From NCBI RefSeq assembly GCF_037977055.1, contig NZ_CP150274.1, positions 5,146,001-5,210,000 on the forward strand: a DNA stretch of 64,000 bases, read 5' to 3'. Both the position numbers and the translations under genes were made by a program. Positions 42,637-53,600 of this stretch are shown piece by piece (the first letter of the stretch is position 1; the number at the start of each line of letters is the position of its first letter). Origin of the DNA: Paenibacillus sp. FSL K6-1096 (GTDB lineage Bacteria; Bacillota; Bacilli; Paenibacillales; Paenibacillaceae). Below the pieces are notes generated by a model. The model had not been told where the DNA came from. It was given only the letters and a program-made list of their open reading frames with translations, and ran no database searches.

Positions 42637-42863
42637 GAGTTACCCGGGTGAAGCTTGCGTCTTACCGGAATGATGCAATTAATCTCTTGATCCGCTAAAT
42701 ATCCCTGTACGGGGTTCTAGTATAATTGTAGCTCAAGTAAGGCTTTACGGATGCTGCGGCCGTGCGTTCATGCGGGTGTGCTCGTTTCCTGTCGTTTTTT
42801 GTTGAAGTTTGTGCCCGGATGAATGATACTAAATGTATTTAAGCCGTCTACAGGAGGTGGCAG

Positions 42864-44627
42864 GTGGTGGGCGCTGAAGTTACCAGACGTACCTTGCGTT
42901 CCAAGTTGATTCTGATGCTGCTGCTGCTCGGCGTGCTTCCCATGCTGGTAATCGGCTGGGCCGGATATGATGCCTCGAAGCGTTCGATTACTCATCAGGC
43001 TGTAGAGATCCAGTCCCGGATGCTGGAGCAGACGGTGGCCTCCGTGGACAGCGAGCTGGCCATGTATCAGCTTCTGGCCGGGTCGTTCGTGCAGGAGGAG
43101 CCTCTGCGCCAGATGCTTGATCCGCTGTCCAGGCCGGATGATCTGAAGCGCTATATCCATGAATGGGACCTGTTCAACCAGTTAGTGAGCAAGCTGGTCT
43201 TCTCCCGGTTCGAGGAGACACCGTCCGTTGTGATCTACGGGTATAACCGTAAAGTGTTCACCAGTTGGGGGGCAGACGGTACGAGACTGGCCGATTATCT
43301 GGAGGGCAACGCGGAATTCATGAAAGTGCTGAAGGCGGGAGGAGCCGGCCGGTTTGTATGGGCAGCCCCGCATCTTCCTTTTGATCCGTCAAGCGCACCG
43401 GAGCCTATGCTGTCCTATGAGGCCGGATATATTGACCCTGCGACCGGTATAGAATGGGGCAAAATAATAATCACCGGCTCCTTGAACTCATTGGTGGGCG
43501 ACATGGCGATAAATAACCGGTTTATTATTATGAGGCCGGATGGTACGAGAGTCTACGCGTCCCCGGGTCCGGCTGTGCCTGAAGCCATTCTTGAGGAAGC
43601 GCTCAGGGCATCCTACAGCAAGGGCGCCGGAACCTTGAACGGCGGGGAGAGCATGAACAAGTCGATCTATATTTCCGCCAGGCTGCTGAACGATTGGATT
43701 GTCGTCGAAGAGGTTCCTTACCGCAGTCTCCTGTCAGAGCTTGGCCAGATCCGCAACCTTATGCTGCTGGTCATCGGGCTGTGTGTCGCCCTTTCGGTGC
43801 TGCTCGGGCATCTGTTCACCGGGCGGATTCTGCGGCCGATCAAGCATATGGTCCGGGTGATGAGGAAGATCGGTTCCGGGGAGTGGACGCATCTTCCGCT
43901 GATCCGCACCGATCCGGAGCTGGACCTGCTCCAGCGCTCCTTTCAGAGCATGACCTCGGATCTGAAGGAGCTGCAGGAACGCATGGAGGTGGAGCAGCAG
44001 CAGAAGCTGCAGGCTGAGCTGGACGCGCTGCTGTCGCAGATTCATCCCCATATGATCAAGAATACGCTGGCGGTCGTCAGCGGGCTGGCGCTGCGCGGCC
44101 AGACGGAGCAGATCCGCGAGGTTGTTCATGCGTTAGGTTATTTCCTGTCATCCAAAATCTATCCCGAGCATCCGCTTGTCACCATTGAGGAAGAGCTGGA
44201 CGCGCTGCAGCATTACCTGACCATCATGCAGATCCGTTATCCGGACCGGATCCATGTAATGATTGATGTCCCGGATGCCCTGCTTGGGCAGCATATTCCC
44301 CGCTTCACCCTGCAGCCGCTGGTAGAGAACAGCATCTATCACGGGATGAGCGGCGAGGAAGCGATTCATATCTGGATTCAGGCCTACGATGTGTCCGCTA
44401 TGTTTACCATTTCAGTAACCGACAACGGAAGCGGTACAGCCAGCCGGCCGCTTGATGCAGACCTGGACCGGGAGAGTGCAGGCCATCCGCGTGCATATTC
44501 CGGGATCGGGCTGTCCAATATCCGGCAGCGCATTGCCCTGTACTTCGGCGGTGCCGGGACTTTACACTTCGAGAGCCGTCCGGGTGCCGGGGCACAGGTG
44601 GAGATTACACTGCCCAAACGGCAGTAA
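42864..44627 (+). CDS. YesM-family sensor histidine kinase
   Basis: The 587-residue kinase has a membrane segment at about 13-34, an extracytoplasmic sensor of about 260 residues, a second segment near 296-315, HAMP, a coiled-coil, a His_kinase domain and an HATPase domain (LVENSIYHG, DNGSG, GIGLSNIRQRI). The phospho-acceptor region reads QIHPHMIKNTL (H396) where the family usually has QINPHFLYNTL. It should phosphorylate the YesN-type regulator encoded 34 bp downstream and respond to a sugar or its binding protein. GTG 42864 or 42867 starts after AGGAGG. Confidence 0.92.
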   Translation: MVGAEVTRRTLRSKLILMLLLLGVLPMLVIGWAGYDASKRSITHQAVEIQSRMLEQTVASVDSELAMYQLLAGSFVQEEPLRQMLDPLSRPDDLKRYIHEWDLFNQLVSKLVFSRFEETPSVVIYGYNRKVFTSWGADGTRLADYLEGNAEFMKVLKAGGAGRFVWAAPHLPFDPSSAPEPMLSYEAGYIDPATGIEWGKIIITGSLNSLVGDMAINNRFIIMRPDGTRVYASPGPAVPEAILEEALRASYSKGAGTLNGGESMNKSIYISARLLNDWIVVEEVPYRSLLSELGQIRNLMLLVIGLCVALSVLLGHLFTGRILRPIKHMVRVMRKIGSGEWTHLPLIRTDPELDLLQRSFQSMTSDLKELQERMEVEQQQKLQAELDALLSQIHPHMIKNTLAVVSGLALRGQTEQIREVVHALGYFLSSKIYPEHPLVTIEEELDALQHYLTIMQIRYPDRIHVMIDVPDALLGQHIPRFTLQPLVENSIYHGMSGEEAIHIWIQAYDVSAMFTISVTDNGSGTASRPLDADLDRESAGHPRAYSGIGLSNIRQRIALYFGGAGTLHFESRPGAGAQVEITLPKRQ

Positions 44628-44661
44628 ACGGGCGGAGGCAGTCAATTGAAGGAGGAGGAAC

Positions 44662-46137
44662 ATGGCAATACGAACGATGCTGGTGGAGGATGAATGGCTG
44701 ATCCGGGAAGCGCTGCTGAGGACGGTGCCCTGGACGGAATACGGGTTCGAAATTGTGGGGGAGGCGGGCAATGGAAGCGATGCGCTCGACATGTTCATCC
44801 GGCTCCGTCCGGATGTAGTCATAACTGATATCCGCATGCCGGGGATCGACGGGCTGGAGCTGATTGCCGGCATCCGCAAGATATCGCAGACTGTCCTGAT
44901 ATGTATTCTGAGCAGCCATACTGATTTTGAACTGGCTAAGCAGGGTATCCGGTACGGCGTATTTGAGTATCTGGACAAGCTGAATCTGTCGTCCGGCGAG
45001 ATTGAGCACTGTCTGGAGCGGCTTCATAACACATTCTATGGGTCAACCGGGCAATACGGCGGCACAAGCTTAAGGTCTGGCGGTGCCCTTCAGCCGGAGC
45101 TGCGGATACTGGAGATGCAGTCACCCTCGGCCTGGCTGAAGCAGTTCAAGCCGGGTGCGCAGGAAGGCGGCGGCTGGCGGTGGGTCATCATGCTGATTAA
45201 CCGGGATGCCTGGGAACAGACGGATATTCACGCCTGGCTGGAGGGATTCCCTTACCCGGACATCATCGCCGAGCGGCGGTTATTCGTCGATGCGGAGCAA
45301 CGGGTGCATCTCATCATCGCGGATGAGATAGAAGTGCCGCATCTTCTGCTGGAGCGTTACGAGGATACGGGCATTCTGATCAGCTCCAGAGTGGCTGGAA
45401 CGGGGGAGTGGGAGCGGGCGTACCGGGAGGCCGAGGAATTGCAGGCCGACCTGTTCTACACGGGCTGGAATCATGCGGTGGAATATGAGCATAAGCGTGT
45501 CTATCAGCTGGCTGCACCGGCGCTTACTGGCAGCCAGACGGATCAGCTGATTGCACTGCTGGCCGTGGGGAACGTAAATGCGATCATGGAGTGTCTGGAT
45601 GAGCTGCTCCAGGACGCACAACGGCGCAGCATTCATCCGAAGCGGCTGATCCAGGCGCTTACCCTGCTGCTGATGCGGAATCTTCCGGGCAAATATCTGG
45701 AGCGTGAGCATACCGCTGTATGGGCAGAGGCTATCGGCCGCATTCCTTCCTGCGCCACCGCCGGGGAATTCCTGGAGCGGATATCGGCTGCCCTGAGAAC
45801 GGTAATGCCGGACAAGGACCGCCCGGTAACGGTGGATGTGGAAGCTGCCCTCCGGTACGCACAGGAGCATTATGCCGGGAAGCTGACACTGGGACGCCTG
45901 GCCGATGCCGCACATTTGAATCCGAATTATTTCGCTACGGTCTTCAAGGAGCAGACGGGGGAGACGCCCATGGCCTACGTAGCCCGTCTGCGGGTAGAGA
46001 AGGCCAAGGAGCTGCTTATGCGCCGGGAAGGCAGTGTCCAGGAGATTGCCGAGAAGGTGGGACTGCATAACCTCAGCCACTTCTCGAAGGTTTTCAAAAA
46101 AATGACCGGACAGACTCCGTCCGAATATCGCGGATAA
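44662..46137 (+). CDS. YesN-type response regulator with AraC output domain
   Basis: This 491-residue protein has an N-terminal receiver (phospho-Asp D56 in VVITDIRMPGIDG, acidic VEDE at 8-11), a long middle region and a C-terminal pair of AraC-type helix-turn-helix motifs (about 395-491: LTLGRLADAAHLNPNYFATVFKEQTGETP and VQEIAEKVGLHNLSHFSKVFKKMTG). It should activate the adjacent ABC-transporter and lyase genes. The ribosome site is GGAGGAGG. Confidence 0.93.
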   Translation: MAIRTMLVEDEWLIREALLRTVPWTEYGFEIVGEAGNGSDALDMFIRLRPDVVITDIRMPGIDGLELIAGIRKISQTVLICILSSHTDFELAKQGIRYGVFEYLDKLNLSSGEIEHCLERLHNTFYGSTGQYGGTSLRSGGALQPELRILEMQSPSAWLKQFKPGAQEGGGWRWVIMLINRDAWEQTDIHAWLEGFPYPDIIAERRLFVDAEQRVHLIIADEIEVPHLLLERYEDTGILISSRVAGTGEWERAYREAEELQADLFYTGWNHAVEYEHKRVYQLAAPALTGSQTDQLIALLAVGNVNAIMECLDELLQDAQRRSIHPKRLIQALTLLLMRNLPGKYLEREHTAVWAEAIGRIPSCATAGEFLERISAALRTVMPDKDRPVTVDVEAALRYAQEHYAGKLTLGRLADAAHLNPNYFATVFKEQTGETPMAYVARLRVEKAKELLMRREGSVQEIAEKVGLHNLSHFSKVFKKMTGQTPSEYRG

Positions 46138-46181
46138 TCTGTGAATCAGAATACAAAACTGAACATTGGAACAGTCGCAGG

Positions 46182-46210
46182 GGAGCTATTGGATAGCTTC
46201 TCTTCTTTTC
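46182..46210 (+). terminator. Weak intrinsic terminator after the regulator gene
   Basis: GGAGCTAT pairs with ATAGCTTC (one G-U) around a three-base loop and is followed by a TCTTCTTTTC tract. Confidence 0.5.
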
Positions 46211-46255
46211 TATGCATATGTTATAGTTATGTTATGAAAATGAACATGTAACTTA

Positions 46256-46270
46256 CAGAAAGCGCATTCA
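46256..46270 (+). promoter_or_regulatory. Near-consensus catabolite-response (cre) site
   Basis: CAGAAAGCGCATTCA fits the cre pattern WTGNAANCGNWNNCW except in the first two positions. It lies about 130 bp upstream of the solute-binding protein gene, consistent with CcpA control of the importer. Confidence 0.35.
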
Positions 46271-46397
46271 TCATTTATTTTATATGAGGATAACAACAAT
46301 TCTACTGAATCAGGTGCAAAGACAACGGCCGCAAACTCCATTATATTTACATCAAGTGAGAAACACTTACACAAACGATCTTGGGGGGACGACAAGC

Positions 46398-47681
46398 ATG
46401 AGGAATTGGATAAAGCCTTTGATGGGAATGACGGCAGGCGCGGTGCTTCTGGCAGGCTGCGGCTCGGACAACACGGATAACACCACGGCGGGGACTTCAG
46501 CACCCAAACAGGATGTTGCGGTTAAATTTATGCTCTGGAATGACAGCGCCTCGGAGCGGATGTACGATGAGCTGGCCCAGGCCTTTGAAGCGAAGAACCC
46601 GGGCATTACCGTGGATTTCACCAAAAGCGATGCCAATACCTACAGTGAACGGTTGACGGTTACGCTGACCGGCGGCGGTGAGGTTGACGCTTTCGCCTTC
46701 AAGAGTCTGGATGAGTATTACAAGCTGGCCTCCTCGGGACGCGCGCTGGCGCTCGATGAACTGGCCGCTGCTGACAGCACGGCGCTTGCGGGTGTTGAGG
46801 CTTCCCTAGACGGCCTGAAAATTAACGATAAGCTGTATGGCTTGCCTTTCCGTTCAGACGGCTGGGCGCTCTATTATAACAAGGATCTGTTCGACCGTGC
46901 AGGAGTGGCTTATCCCGGAGATGATCTGACCTGGGAGCAATATGTGGAGCTGGCGAAGCAGATGACAAGCGGGAGCGGACAGGACAAGATCTACGGCTCC
47001 TTCATGCCGGACTGGCCGCAGACCTGGTACGTCTATGGTCAGCAGCTCGGCGCTTCGCTCTATAGTGATGATCTGACCCCTTACGTGCAGGGCCTCAAGC
47101 TGCGCAAGGAGCTGTCGGACAGCGGGGCCCAGCCTTCCATTGCCGAGAATAAGGCGACGAATGCCCATTACAGAACTGCTTTTCTCACCGGAAAATATGC
47201 GATGGTGGTGACCGGCACATGGTTCCCGGGAATGCTGGAGCAGGACAAGAAGGACAACAAGCTGACGTTCAACTGGGGAATGACCTATGTTCCGCACCCG
47301 CCTGAGGTGAAGAAGGGCACCACGATGACCGCAGTGGTTGTGCACGCTGTAAGCTCTGATGCCAAGCATCCGGAGGAAGCCAAGAAGTGGATCAGCTTCA
47401 TCTCCAGTGAGGAAGGGCAGCAGATTGTAGCGAAGTATCAGACGCCTGCATCCACCGCCGACAGTGTGAAGAAGCAGTACCAGGACAATTTCACTAACGA
47501 TGCGGTCAACCTCGACGCCATCTTCAATATTACCTCTGTGCCGGAACGCGAATTGCGCAAGGGCATTACCCAAATGAACACGATTGTGACCGAGGAAGGG
47601 GAATTGGCGCTGCTGGGTGAGATTACACCGGAGCAGGCGGTTCAGGACATTAAGAAGAGAAGAGATCAAGAGATTCAATAG
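46398..47681 (+). CDS. Carbohydrate ABC transporter solute-binding lipoprotein
   Basis: The 427-residue protein begins with a lipoprotein signal ending LLAGC (Cys21). The mature part is a cluster-B extracellular solute-binding protein: VKFMLWNDSASERMYDELAQAFEAKNPGI, FRSDGWALYYNKDLFDRAG, MVVTGTWFPGML and HPEEAKKWISFI. It is anchored on the outer face of the membrane and delivers an oligosaccharide to the two permeases that follow. No ATPase gene is present; a shared MsmX-type ATPase is usual in such systems. ATG 46398 follows a TTGGGGGG site. Confidence 0.92.
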   Translation: MRNWIKPLMGMTAGAVLLAGCGSDNTDNTTAGTSAPKQDVAVKFMLWNDSASERMYDELAQAFEAKNPGITVDFTKSDANTYSERLTVTLTGGGEVDAFAFKSLDEYYKLASSGRALALDELAAADSTALAGVEASLDGLKINDKLYGLPFRSDGWALYYNKDLFDRAGVAYPGDDLTWEQYVELAKQMTSGSGQDKIYGSFMPDWPQTWYVYGQQLGASLYSDDLTPYVQGLKLRKELSDSGAQPSIAENKATNAHYRTAFLTGKYAMVVTGTWFPGMLEQDKKDNKLTFNWGMTYVPHPPEVKKGTTMTAVVVHAVSSDAKHPEEAKKWISFISSEEGQQIVAKYQTPASTADSVKKQYQDNFTNDAVNLDAIFNITSVPERELRKGITQMNTIVTEEGELALLGEITPEQAVQDIKKRRDQEIQ

Positions 47682-47703
47682 ATACCAGGGGGAGGATGGT
47701 GAG

Positions 47704-48654
47704 ATGTCTACTTTGAATAAAAGCTCGCTTAGCAAGCAGCAGGCCTTGCGGCCTGCTGCAGGCGGGGATGCGTCTTTATGGCGGCGGATGATGCATCCGC
47801 AGGCCAGGACGGCCTATCTGTTCCTTCTGCCGAATCTGCTGGGGTTCCTGCTGTTCATCGGCATCCCGAGCGTGATGGCGCTTGGGCTCGGCTTCACGGA
47901 ATGGGACGGCTATAATGCGCTGAAATGGAACGGGCTGGACAATTATGTCCGGCTGATGCGGGACGATAACTTCAGGATCGCCTTGCAGAATACGCTGGTC
48001 TACACGTTCGGCTCCTGCCTGCTTGTGATCATTGCCTCCCTGTCCCTGGCCTTGCTGGTCAACCGGAAGCTGAAGGGGATCTCGCTCTACAGAGCGGCCT
48101 TCTTCTTCCCGCATATCGCCTCATTCATTGCCGTAGCGGTAGTCTGGCAGGCGATCTTCAATCCGACGCTCGGTCCGCTGAACATGTTCCTCGGGAATTT
48201 CATGGACCAGCCGCCCGGATGGCTCGTCAGCTCAAAGTGGGCCTTGTTCAGTATTATCCTGGTTTCCGCCTGGAAGATGGCCGGATACTATATGCTGCTG
48301 TTCCTGGCCGGCCTGCAGGGCATATCCAAGGAGCTGTATGAGGCGGCCAACATTGACGGGGCCAACATTCTGCAGCGCTTCCGCAACATCACATTGCCGA
48401 TGCTGTCTCCGGTCACCTTTTTCGTGATTATCACCTGCATTATTAATTTGTTCAAATCCTTCGATCTTGTGTACGTCATGACGGGCGGCGGTCCGGGCCG
48501 GTCCACGAAGCTGCTCGTCTACGATATCTTCGTCCAGTCGTTCCGCAATTCCGCCTTCGGCTATGCTTCCGCTGAAGCCATTGTGCTGTTCCTGATCGTA
48601 CTGGTAATCACTTATGTTCAATTCAAGGGGGAGAAACGATGGGTCAACTACTAG
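47704..48654 (+). CDS. Carbohydrate ABC transporter permease (MalF/UgpA type)
   Basis: This 316-residue, six-segment permease has YLFLLPNLLGFLLFIGIPSV at the first helix and the EAA loop ELYEAANIDGANILQRFRNITLPML that contacts the ATPase. ATG 47704 follows GGGGAGG; an in-frame start at 47617 lies in the previous gene. Its last 16 bases overlap the second permease gene. Confidence 0.93.
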   Translation: MSTLNKSSLSKQQALRPAAGGDASLWRRMMHPQARTAYLFLLPNLLGFLLFIGIPSVMALGLGFTEWDGYNALKWNGLDNYVRLMRDDNFRIALQNTLVYTFGSCLLVIIASLSLALLVNRKLKGISLYRAAFFFPHIASFIAVAVVWQAIFNPTLGPLNMFLGNFMDQPPGWLVSSKWALFSIILVSAWKMAGYYMLLFLAGLQGISKELYEAANIDGANILQRFRNITLPMLSPVTFFVIITCIINLFKSFDLVYVMTGGGPGRSTKLLVYDIFVQSFRNSAFGYASAEAIVLFLIVLVITYVQFKGEKRWVNY

Positions 48655-49472
48655 GCCGGGCAGTGCCGAAATCGCTGTCGCATCTGCTCATGATTGTCAT
48701 ATCCCTGATCATGGTCGTGCCCTTCCTGTGGATGCTCTCCACCTCTTTTAAGATGCAGGAGGAAGTGTTTCAGTATCCGATCCAGTGGATTCCGCAGAAT
48801 TTCCATTTCGAGAATTATGCTGAGGTGTGGACCAGCATTCCCTTTCCGCTGTATTACTTCAACTCCCTGAAGGTCTCCATTCTGGTCACCCTGGGGCAGC
48901 TGATTACCTGCTCCCTCGCCGGGTATGCCTTCGCCAGACTGGACTTCCCCGGGAAGAACCGGCTGTTCATCATGTACTTCGCGGCCTTCATGATCCCTTA
49001 TCAGGTCATTATGATTCCGCAGTATTTCGTCATTAAGAAGCTGGGCCTGGTGGACAGCCACTGGGCGCTGATCGTGCTGGAAATCTTCAGCCCCTATGGC
49101 GTGTTCCTGATGCGCCAGTTCCTCTCCGGCATCTCCAAGGAGCTGTCTGAGGCGGCGCGGATTGACGGCTGCAATGAATTCGGCATCTTCGCCCGGGTCA
49201 TTCTGCCGCTGGCCAAGCCGGCGCTGGCCACCCTTGGCATCTTCGCCTTCTCCTGGGTATGGAATGACTTCCAGGCTCCGCTGATCTATCTGACCAGCGA
49301 CCGGCTGAAGACCCTGCCGCTGGGCTTAGCCAGTCTGAACGGCGAGTTCACCTCACAGACCCAACTGGTGATGGCGGGCACCGTATTGTCGCTTATTCCT
49401 GTCGTGACGGTCTTCCTGTTCTTCCAGCGGTACTTTATCTCGGGCATTACAGCCGGTTCAGTGAAAGGATGA
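48639..49472 (+). CDS. Carbohydrate ABC transporter permease (MalG/UgpE type)
   Basis: This 277-residue permease partner has LWMLSTSFKMQEEVFQYPIQWIP near the N-terminus, the EAA loop ELSEAARIDGCNEFGIFARVILPL and the usual RYFISGITAGSVKG C-terminus. It forms the channel with the upstream permease. ATG 48639 overlaps the preceding gene by 16 bp, and the GH88 start overlaps its stop. Confidence 0.94.
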   Translation: MGQLLGRAVPKSLSHLLMIVISLIMVVPFLWMLSTSFKMQEEVFQYPIQWIPQNFHFENYAEVWTSIPFPLYYFNSLKVSILVTLGQLITCSLAGYAFARLDFPGKNRLFIMYFAAFMIPYQVIMIPQYFVIKKLGLVDSHWALIVLEIFSPYGVFLMRQFLSGISKELSEAARIDGCNEFGIFARVILPLAKPALATLGIFAFSWVWNDFQAPLIYLTSDRLKTLPLGLASLNGEFTSQTQLVMAGTVLSLIPVVTVFLFFQRYFISGITAGSVKG

Positions 49473-50632
49473 GACTTGTGAAAGAAGCAACGGCAACAGG
49501 CGTGAAGTGGCAGGAGGCTATTGCCTCCGCTCTGCTCAAAACCAAACGCAATCTGGAGCAGCACCCTACAGATTTTCCCCATATCTCCAATGGCAAGCAC
49601 TATGAATGGGGCAGCAACGAAGACTGGATTGAAGGCTTCTGGACCGGAATCGTCTGGCTCTGTTACGAGTACAGCGGCGATGAATCGCTGCGCCAGCACG
49701 CCCATGCCCAAGTGGAGAGCTTTGACCGCCGGCTCAGTGACAAGCTTGCACTGGACCATCACGACATCGGCTTCCTGTACGGCTTATCTGCAATGGCGGG
49801 CTGGATTGTGGAAGGAAATGAGCAGCACAAGGCGCTGGCGCTGCGTGCCGCCGACCATCTGCTGGGCCGCTGGCGTGAATCCGCCGGGCTTATCCAGGCC
49901 TGGGGGCCGGAGGATGATCCGGAGAACGGCGGGCGGATTATCATTGATTGCCTGATGAATCTGCCTCTGCTGTACTGGGCCGCCCAGATAACCGGTGATG
50001 AACGGTATGCCCGGATTGCAGCCGCCCAAGCCAGGCTGTCGCGCAAATTCCTGGTGCGGGGGGATGATTCCTCCTATCATACCTTCTACTTCGACGGGAG
50101 CGGCAATGCGCTAAGGGGAGGAACGCATCAGGGCTTCCGCGACGGGTCCACCTGGACGCGCGGACAGGCATGGGGCATCTATGGATTTGCTCTATCATAC
50201 CGCTTCACGGGCGATCCTGAGTTTCTTGAGACCTCGAAGCGCCTGGCCGCCTATTTCATCGAACGGATACCGGAGAGCGGCATTGTCTATTGGGACTTCG
50301 ATGCTCCGGCCGCCGGTTCTGTGAACCCGGACAGCTCTGCGTCCGCCATTGCGGCTTGCGGTATGCTTGAGCTGCTTGAGCATCTCGCGCCTGACGACCT
50401 GCTCCGTCCGCGTCTGGAGCAGGCTGTGAAGCGGACGATGAATGCGCTGGCTGAACTTTCACTGGGCATGGCACAGGAGGCGGAAGGTCTCCTGGATCAC
50501 GGCTCCTATCATGTCAGAGGCGACTATGGACCGGACGGCTATATGATCTGGGGGGACTATTATTATCTTGAAGCTTTGATGCGCCTGGAGAAGGGGATTC
50601 CCGGGTATTGGTATGAGCGTGAGCGGAATTAG
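49469..50632 (+). CDS. Family GH88 unsaturated glucuronyl hydrolase
   Basis: This 387-residue cytoplasmic enzyme has no signal peptide. It removes the unsaturated uronic acid left at the end of oligosaccharides by a polysaccharide lyase, through hydration of its double bond. D99 (LDHHDIGF) and D160 (IIIDCLMNL) are 61 residues apart, the same spacing as D88 and D149 of the Bacillus sp. GL1 enzyme. Other family stretches are DGSTWTRGQAWGIYGFALSYR and the C-terminal MIWGDYYYLEALMRL. Its overlap with the permease gene and the adjacent PL8 gene support this role. Confidence 0.93.
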   Translation: MRLVKEATATGVKWQEAIASALLKTKRNLEQHPTDFPHISNGKHYEWGSNEDWIEGFWTGIVWLCYEYSGDESLRQHAHAQVESFDRRLSDKLALDHHDIGFLYGLSAMAGWIVEGNEQHKALALRAADHLLGRWRESAGLIQAWGPEDDPENGGRIIIDCLMNLPLLYWAAQITGDERYARIAAAQARLSRKFLVRGDDSSYHTFYFDGSGNALRGGTHQGFRDGSTWTRGQAWGIYGFALSYRFTGDPEFLETSKRLAAYFIERIPESGIVYWDFDAPAAGSVNPDSSASAIAACGMLELLEHLAPDDLLRPRLEQAVKRTMNALAELSLGMAQEAEGLLDHGSYHVRGDYGPDGYMIWGDYYYLEALMRLEKGIPGYWYERERN

Positions 50633-50665
50633 GGCTTAAACACTATCATTCTTGGAGGGATTGCC

Positions 50666-53600
50666 ATGCAATTGTTCATGAGGCCAGGCATCAAGCCGTT
50701 TATCTTCCGTCCTTTCCTGAAATATAAGAATTTATGTGTTTCACGCTATAAATTATCCTTATATTTCTCGCTGAAACGGTGTCGTCCTTTAAAAGGACGG
50801 CACAGCCGTTTCTACTTGGTACTGCTGATTCTGTCGCTCATCCTGCCTGCTGCACCATGGCCGGCGGCCTCCGCCGCCGGCACTGTCCATGTCAATGTGA
50901 GCTATGACGAGAGCGGCAATGCCAGGAATACGAAGCTGTATAACGGCTCTACCTATAAAGGCTCCGTCGGGGGAGGCTGGGGCATCTATAATTCTGCGCC
51001 GGATACCGATTATGTCATCATTGAGAATGCTCCCCAGCGTGAGGATTATAGCCTTAGCATTGTTTCGAACACCAAGAATGTGAGTACCGGAAGGAATCAT
51101 CTGGGCGGAACGGCGAACGGCGATACCGGCCTTACCGGGAAGCTGGTTTTTGAAGCCTCGGTCTATATGAACAGCACCTCGCACCGCCGGGAGATTCAAT
51201 TCCGCAGCTTGAATGCCCCTTATCCTTCTACAAGCACTACGAATGTCGCCGCTCTAACCTTCAATACCGCAGGTGAAATCCGGGGAGCGGGCAATGAGCT
51301 GCTGGGCAGCTACGGGCAGAACACATGGGTCCGGTTGAAAATGTTCGTGGACAGCCCGGCGCGCACCGTCACCTATTTCATCAACGACCAGTACGCGGGA
51401 CAAGCTGCGCTGCCGTCCGCCTGGTCTAATATCAGACATGTCTACCTTCATCAGTATTATCAGAGCGGCCAGCAGGGCGAGTGGCGGGTCGATGACCTGA
51501 AGCTCGCGGATTATGTGCCGCTTACCGGAATCACCTCCTCCGTGACAGCACTTGAACTGCCGGAGACAGCCAGCGCCGATATTGCAGTTACGGTCATGCC
51601 GCAGGACGCCTCCGACCAGCGCCTGGTCTGGAGTACGGCGGACCCTTCCGTGGCATCGGTGACCTATGGCACGGTCCATGCTCTCAGCGAGGGGAGCACT
51701 ACTGTAACAGTAAGCACCTATGAGGGCAATTATTCGCTGACCGTTCCTGTAACGGTGACCCGGCAGGTGCTGCCGCAGTCCATGGCCTTGCCGGATGAAG
51801 TGAACCTGGCCGTAACCGGCAAGCGGACACTTCAGCCCGTATTCGGGCCTGCGGATACAACGAATCAGGCGGTGAGCTGGAGCTCCGCTGATCCTGCGGT
51901 GGCTGCGGTCAATGCTGCCGGCGAGCTCACGGGCATAGCGGCTGGCTCTACAGTCATTACAGCGGTATCCCAAGCCGATCCGGCAGTGTCAGCGTCGGTA
52001 ACGGTAGTTGTGACTCCGTATATTCCGGTTACAGCGGTTACGGTTACGTATTCACCCGTTCCCATCCAGCTTCCCAAGTACAGCAGCCTGCAGCTGAGCG
52101 CGGTTGTCACACCCGCAGATGCGACCAATGCAGGGCTGACCTGGGTATCCGATCACCCGGACATCGTAAGCGTGGCGGCAGACGGAACCCTGCAGGCGCT
52201 TGCCGTCGGGACGGCTGCGGTGTCCGTAAGCGCAGCAGACGGAGCGGCGGATACGGTGACGGTTGAAGTCCTTGCGCCTCAGCCGGATAATCCCGGAGAA
52301 TATGACGAGATCAGGCTGCGGTGGCTGGAGACGCTTACCGGCAAGGCTTCCCTGGATGTGAATGATCCGGCGGTCCGGCCGATTCTTGAGGCGGGTGCGG
52401 ATGCTGCCCAAGGCTATTGGGATTCGATGCAGCTCACCCCCTCCAGTACTGTGCTGTGGGCTGATCTGCCTGCTTCGGCCAGCGACTCGGTATATATTAA
52501 CAGTCATTATACCCGGCTGAAGACCATGGCCCTTGCCTATCAGACCAAAGGAACCCCGCTCTACCATGATTCCGCGCTGCGGGATGATCTGCTGGAGGCG
52601 CTGGATTGGATGCTGGATCACCTGTATACGGACTCCGGTACGGAATACGGCAACTGGTGGAATTGGGATATCGGCGTTCCCCACCGGCTGGCCGATATCC
52701 TGGTCCTGATGTACGACGAGCTGACGCCGCAGCAGATTCTGCGGAATACGGCAAGCATCGACCATTACATCGGCGACATCACCGCTCCTTCGTTCAACCA
52801 GACCGGGGCGAACCGCTCCGACATCATGCTGATTCAGATCCGGCTGGGACTGGTCGAGCATAATTATGACCGGCTGATTCAGGCCCGGAACGGGATGAGC
52901 GAGCTGTTCCAGTACACTGCAGCCGGTGACGGGTTCTATGAGGACGGCTCGTATGTGCAGCACAGCACGATTGCCTACACGGGGAGCTACGGCGAGGTGC
53001 TGATTCAGGGAATGGGCAATCTGCTGTTCCTGCTGAACGGAAGCACCTGGGAGCCGGTTGTTCCTGAATTAAGCAATGTGTACCGCTGGATCGATGAAGG
53101 CTTCGCTCCTGTGATGTACCAAGGGCAGGCCATCGATATGACGCGGGGACGCGCAATTGTCAGGCCGGGTGCGGATGCCTATTACTCAGGCAGGAACATT
53201 CTCGCGGGCATCGCCCGGATTGCCCAGACCGCACCTGCAGAATTATCCGCTCCACTCAAAAGCCTGGTGAAATATCATGTGCAGTACCAGCTCAGCCAGG
53301 GGGCATCCTACTACCTGTTCCCGCTGGATCTGGCGGATACGATTAAGGGGTGGGTGGAAGATCCGGCAATTGCGCCCGCAGCCAGCCTTCCGGCGCACTA
53401 TGAGCTGAACGGCATGGCGCGCAGCGTGCACCGGGGCGGAGATTATCTGTTTGGTGTCAGCAAAAGCTCCAAGCGCATTGCCACCTATGAGCTTACCAAC
53501 GGAGAGAATCCCAAGGGCTGGTACACCGGCGACGGAATGACGTACCTCTACAATGGTGATCTGTCGCAGTATACCGGCAGCTTCTGGGCAACTGTGAACT

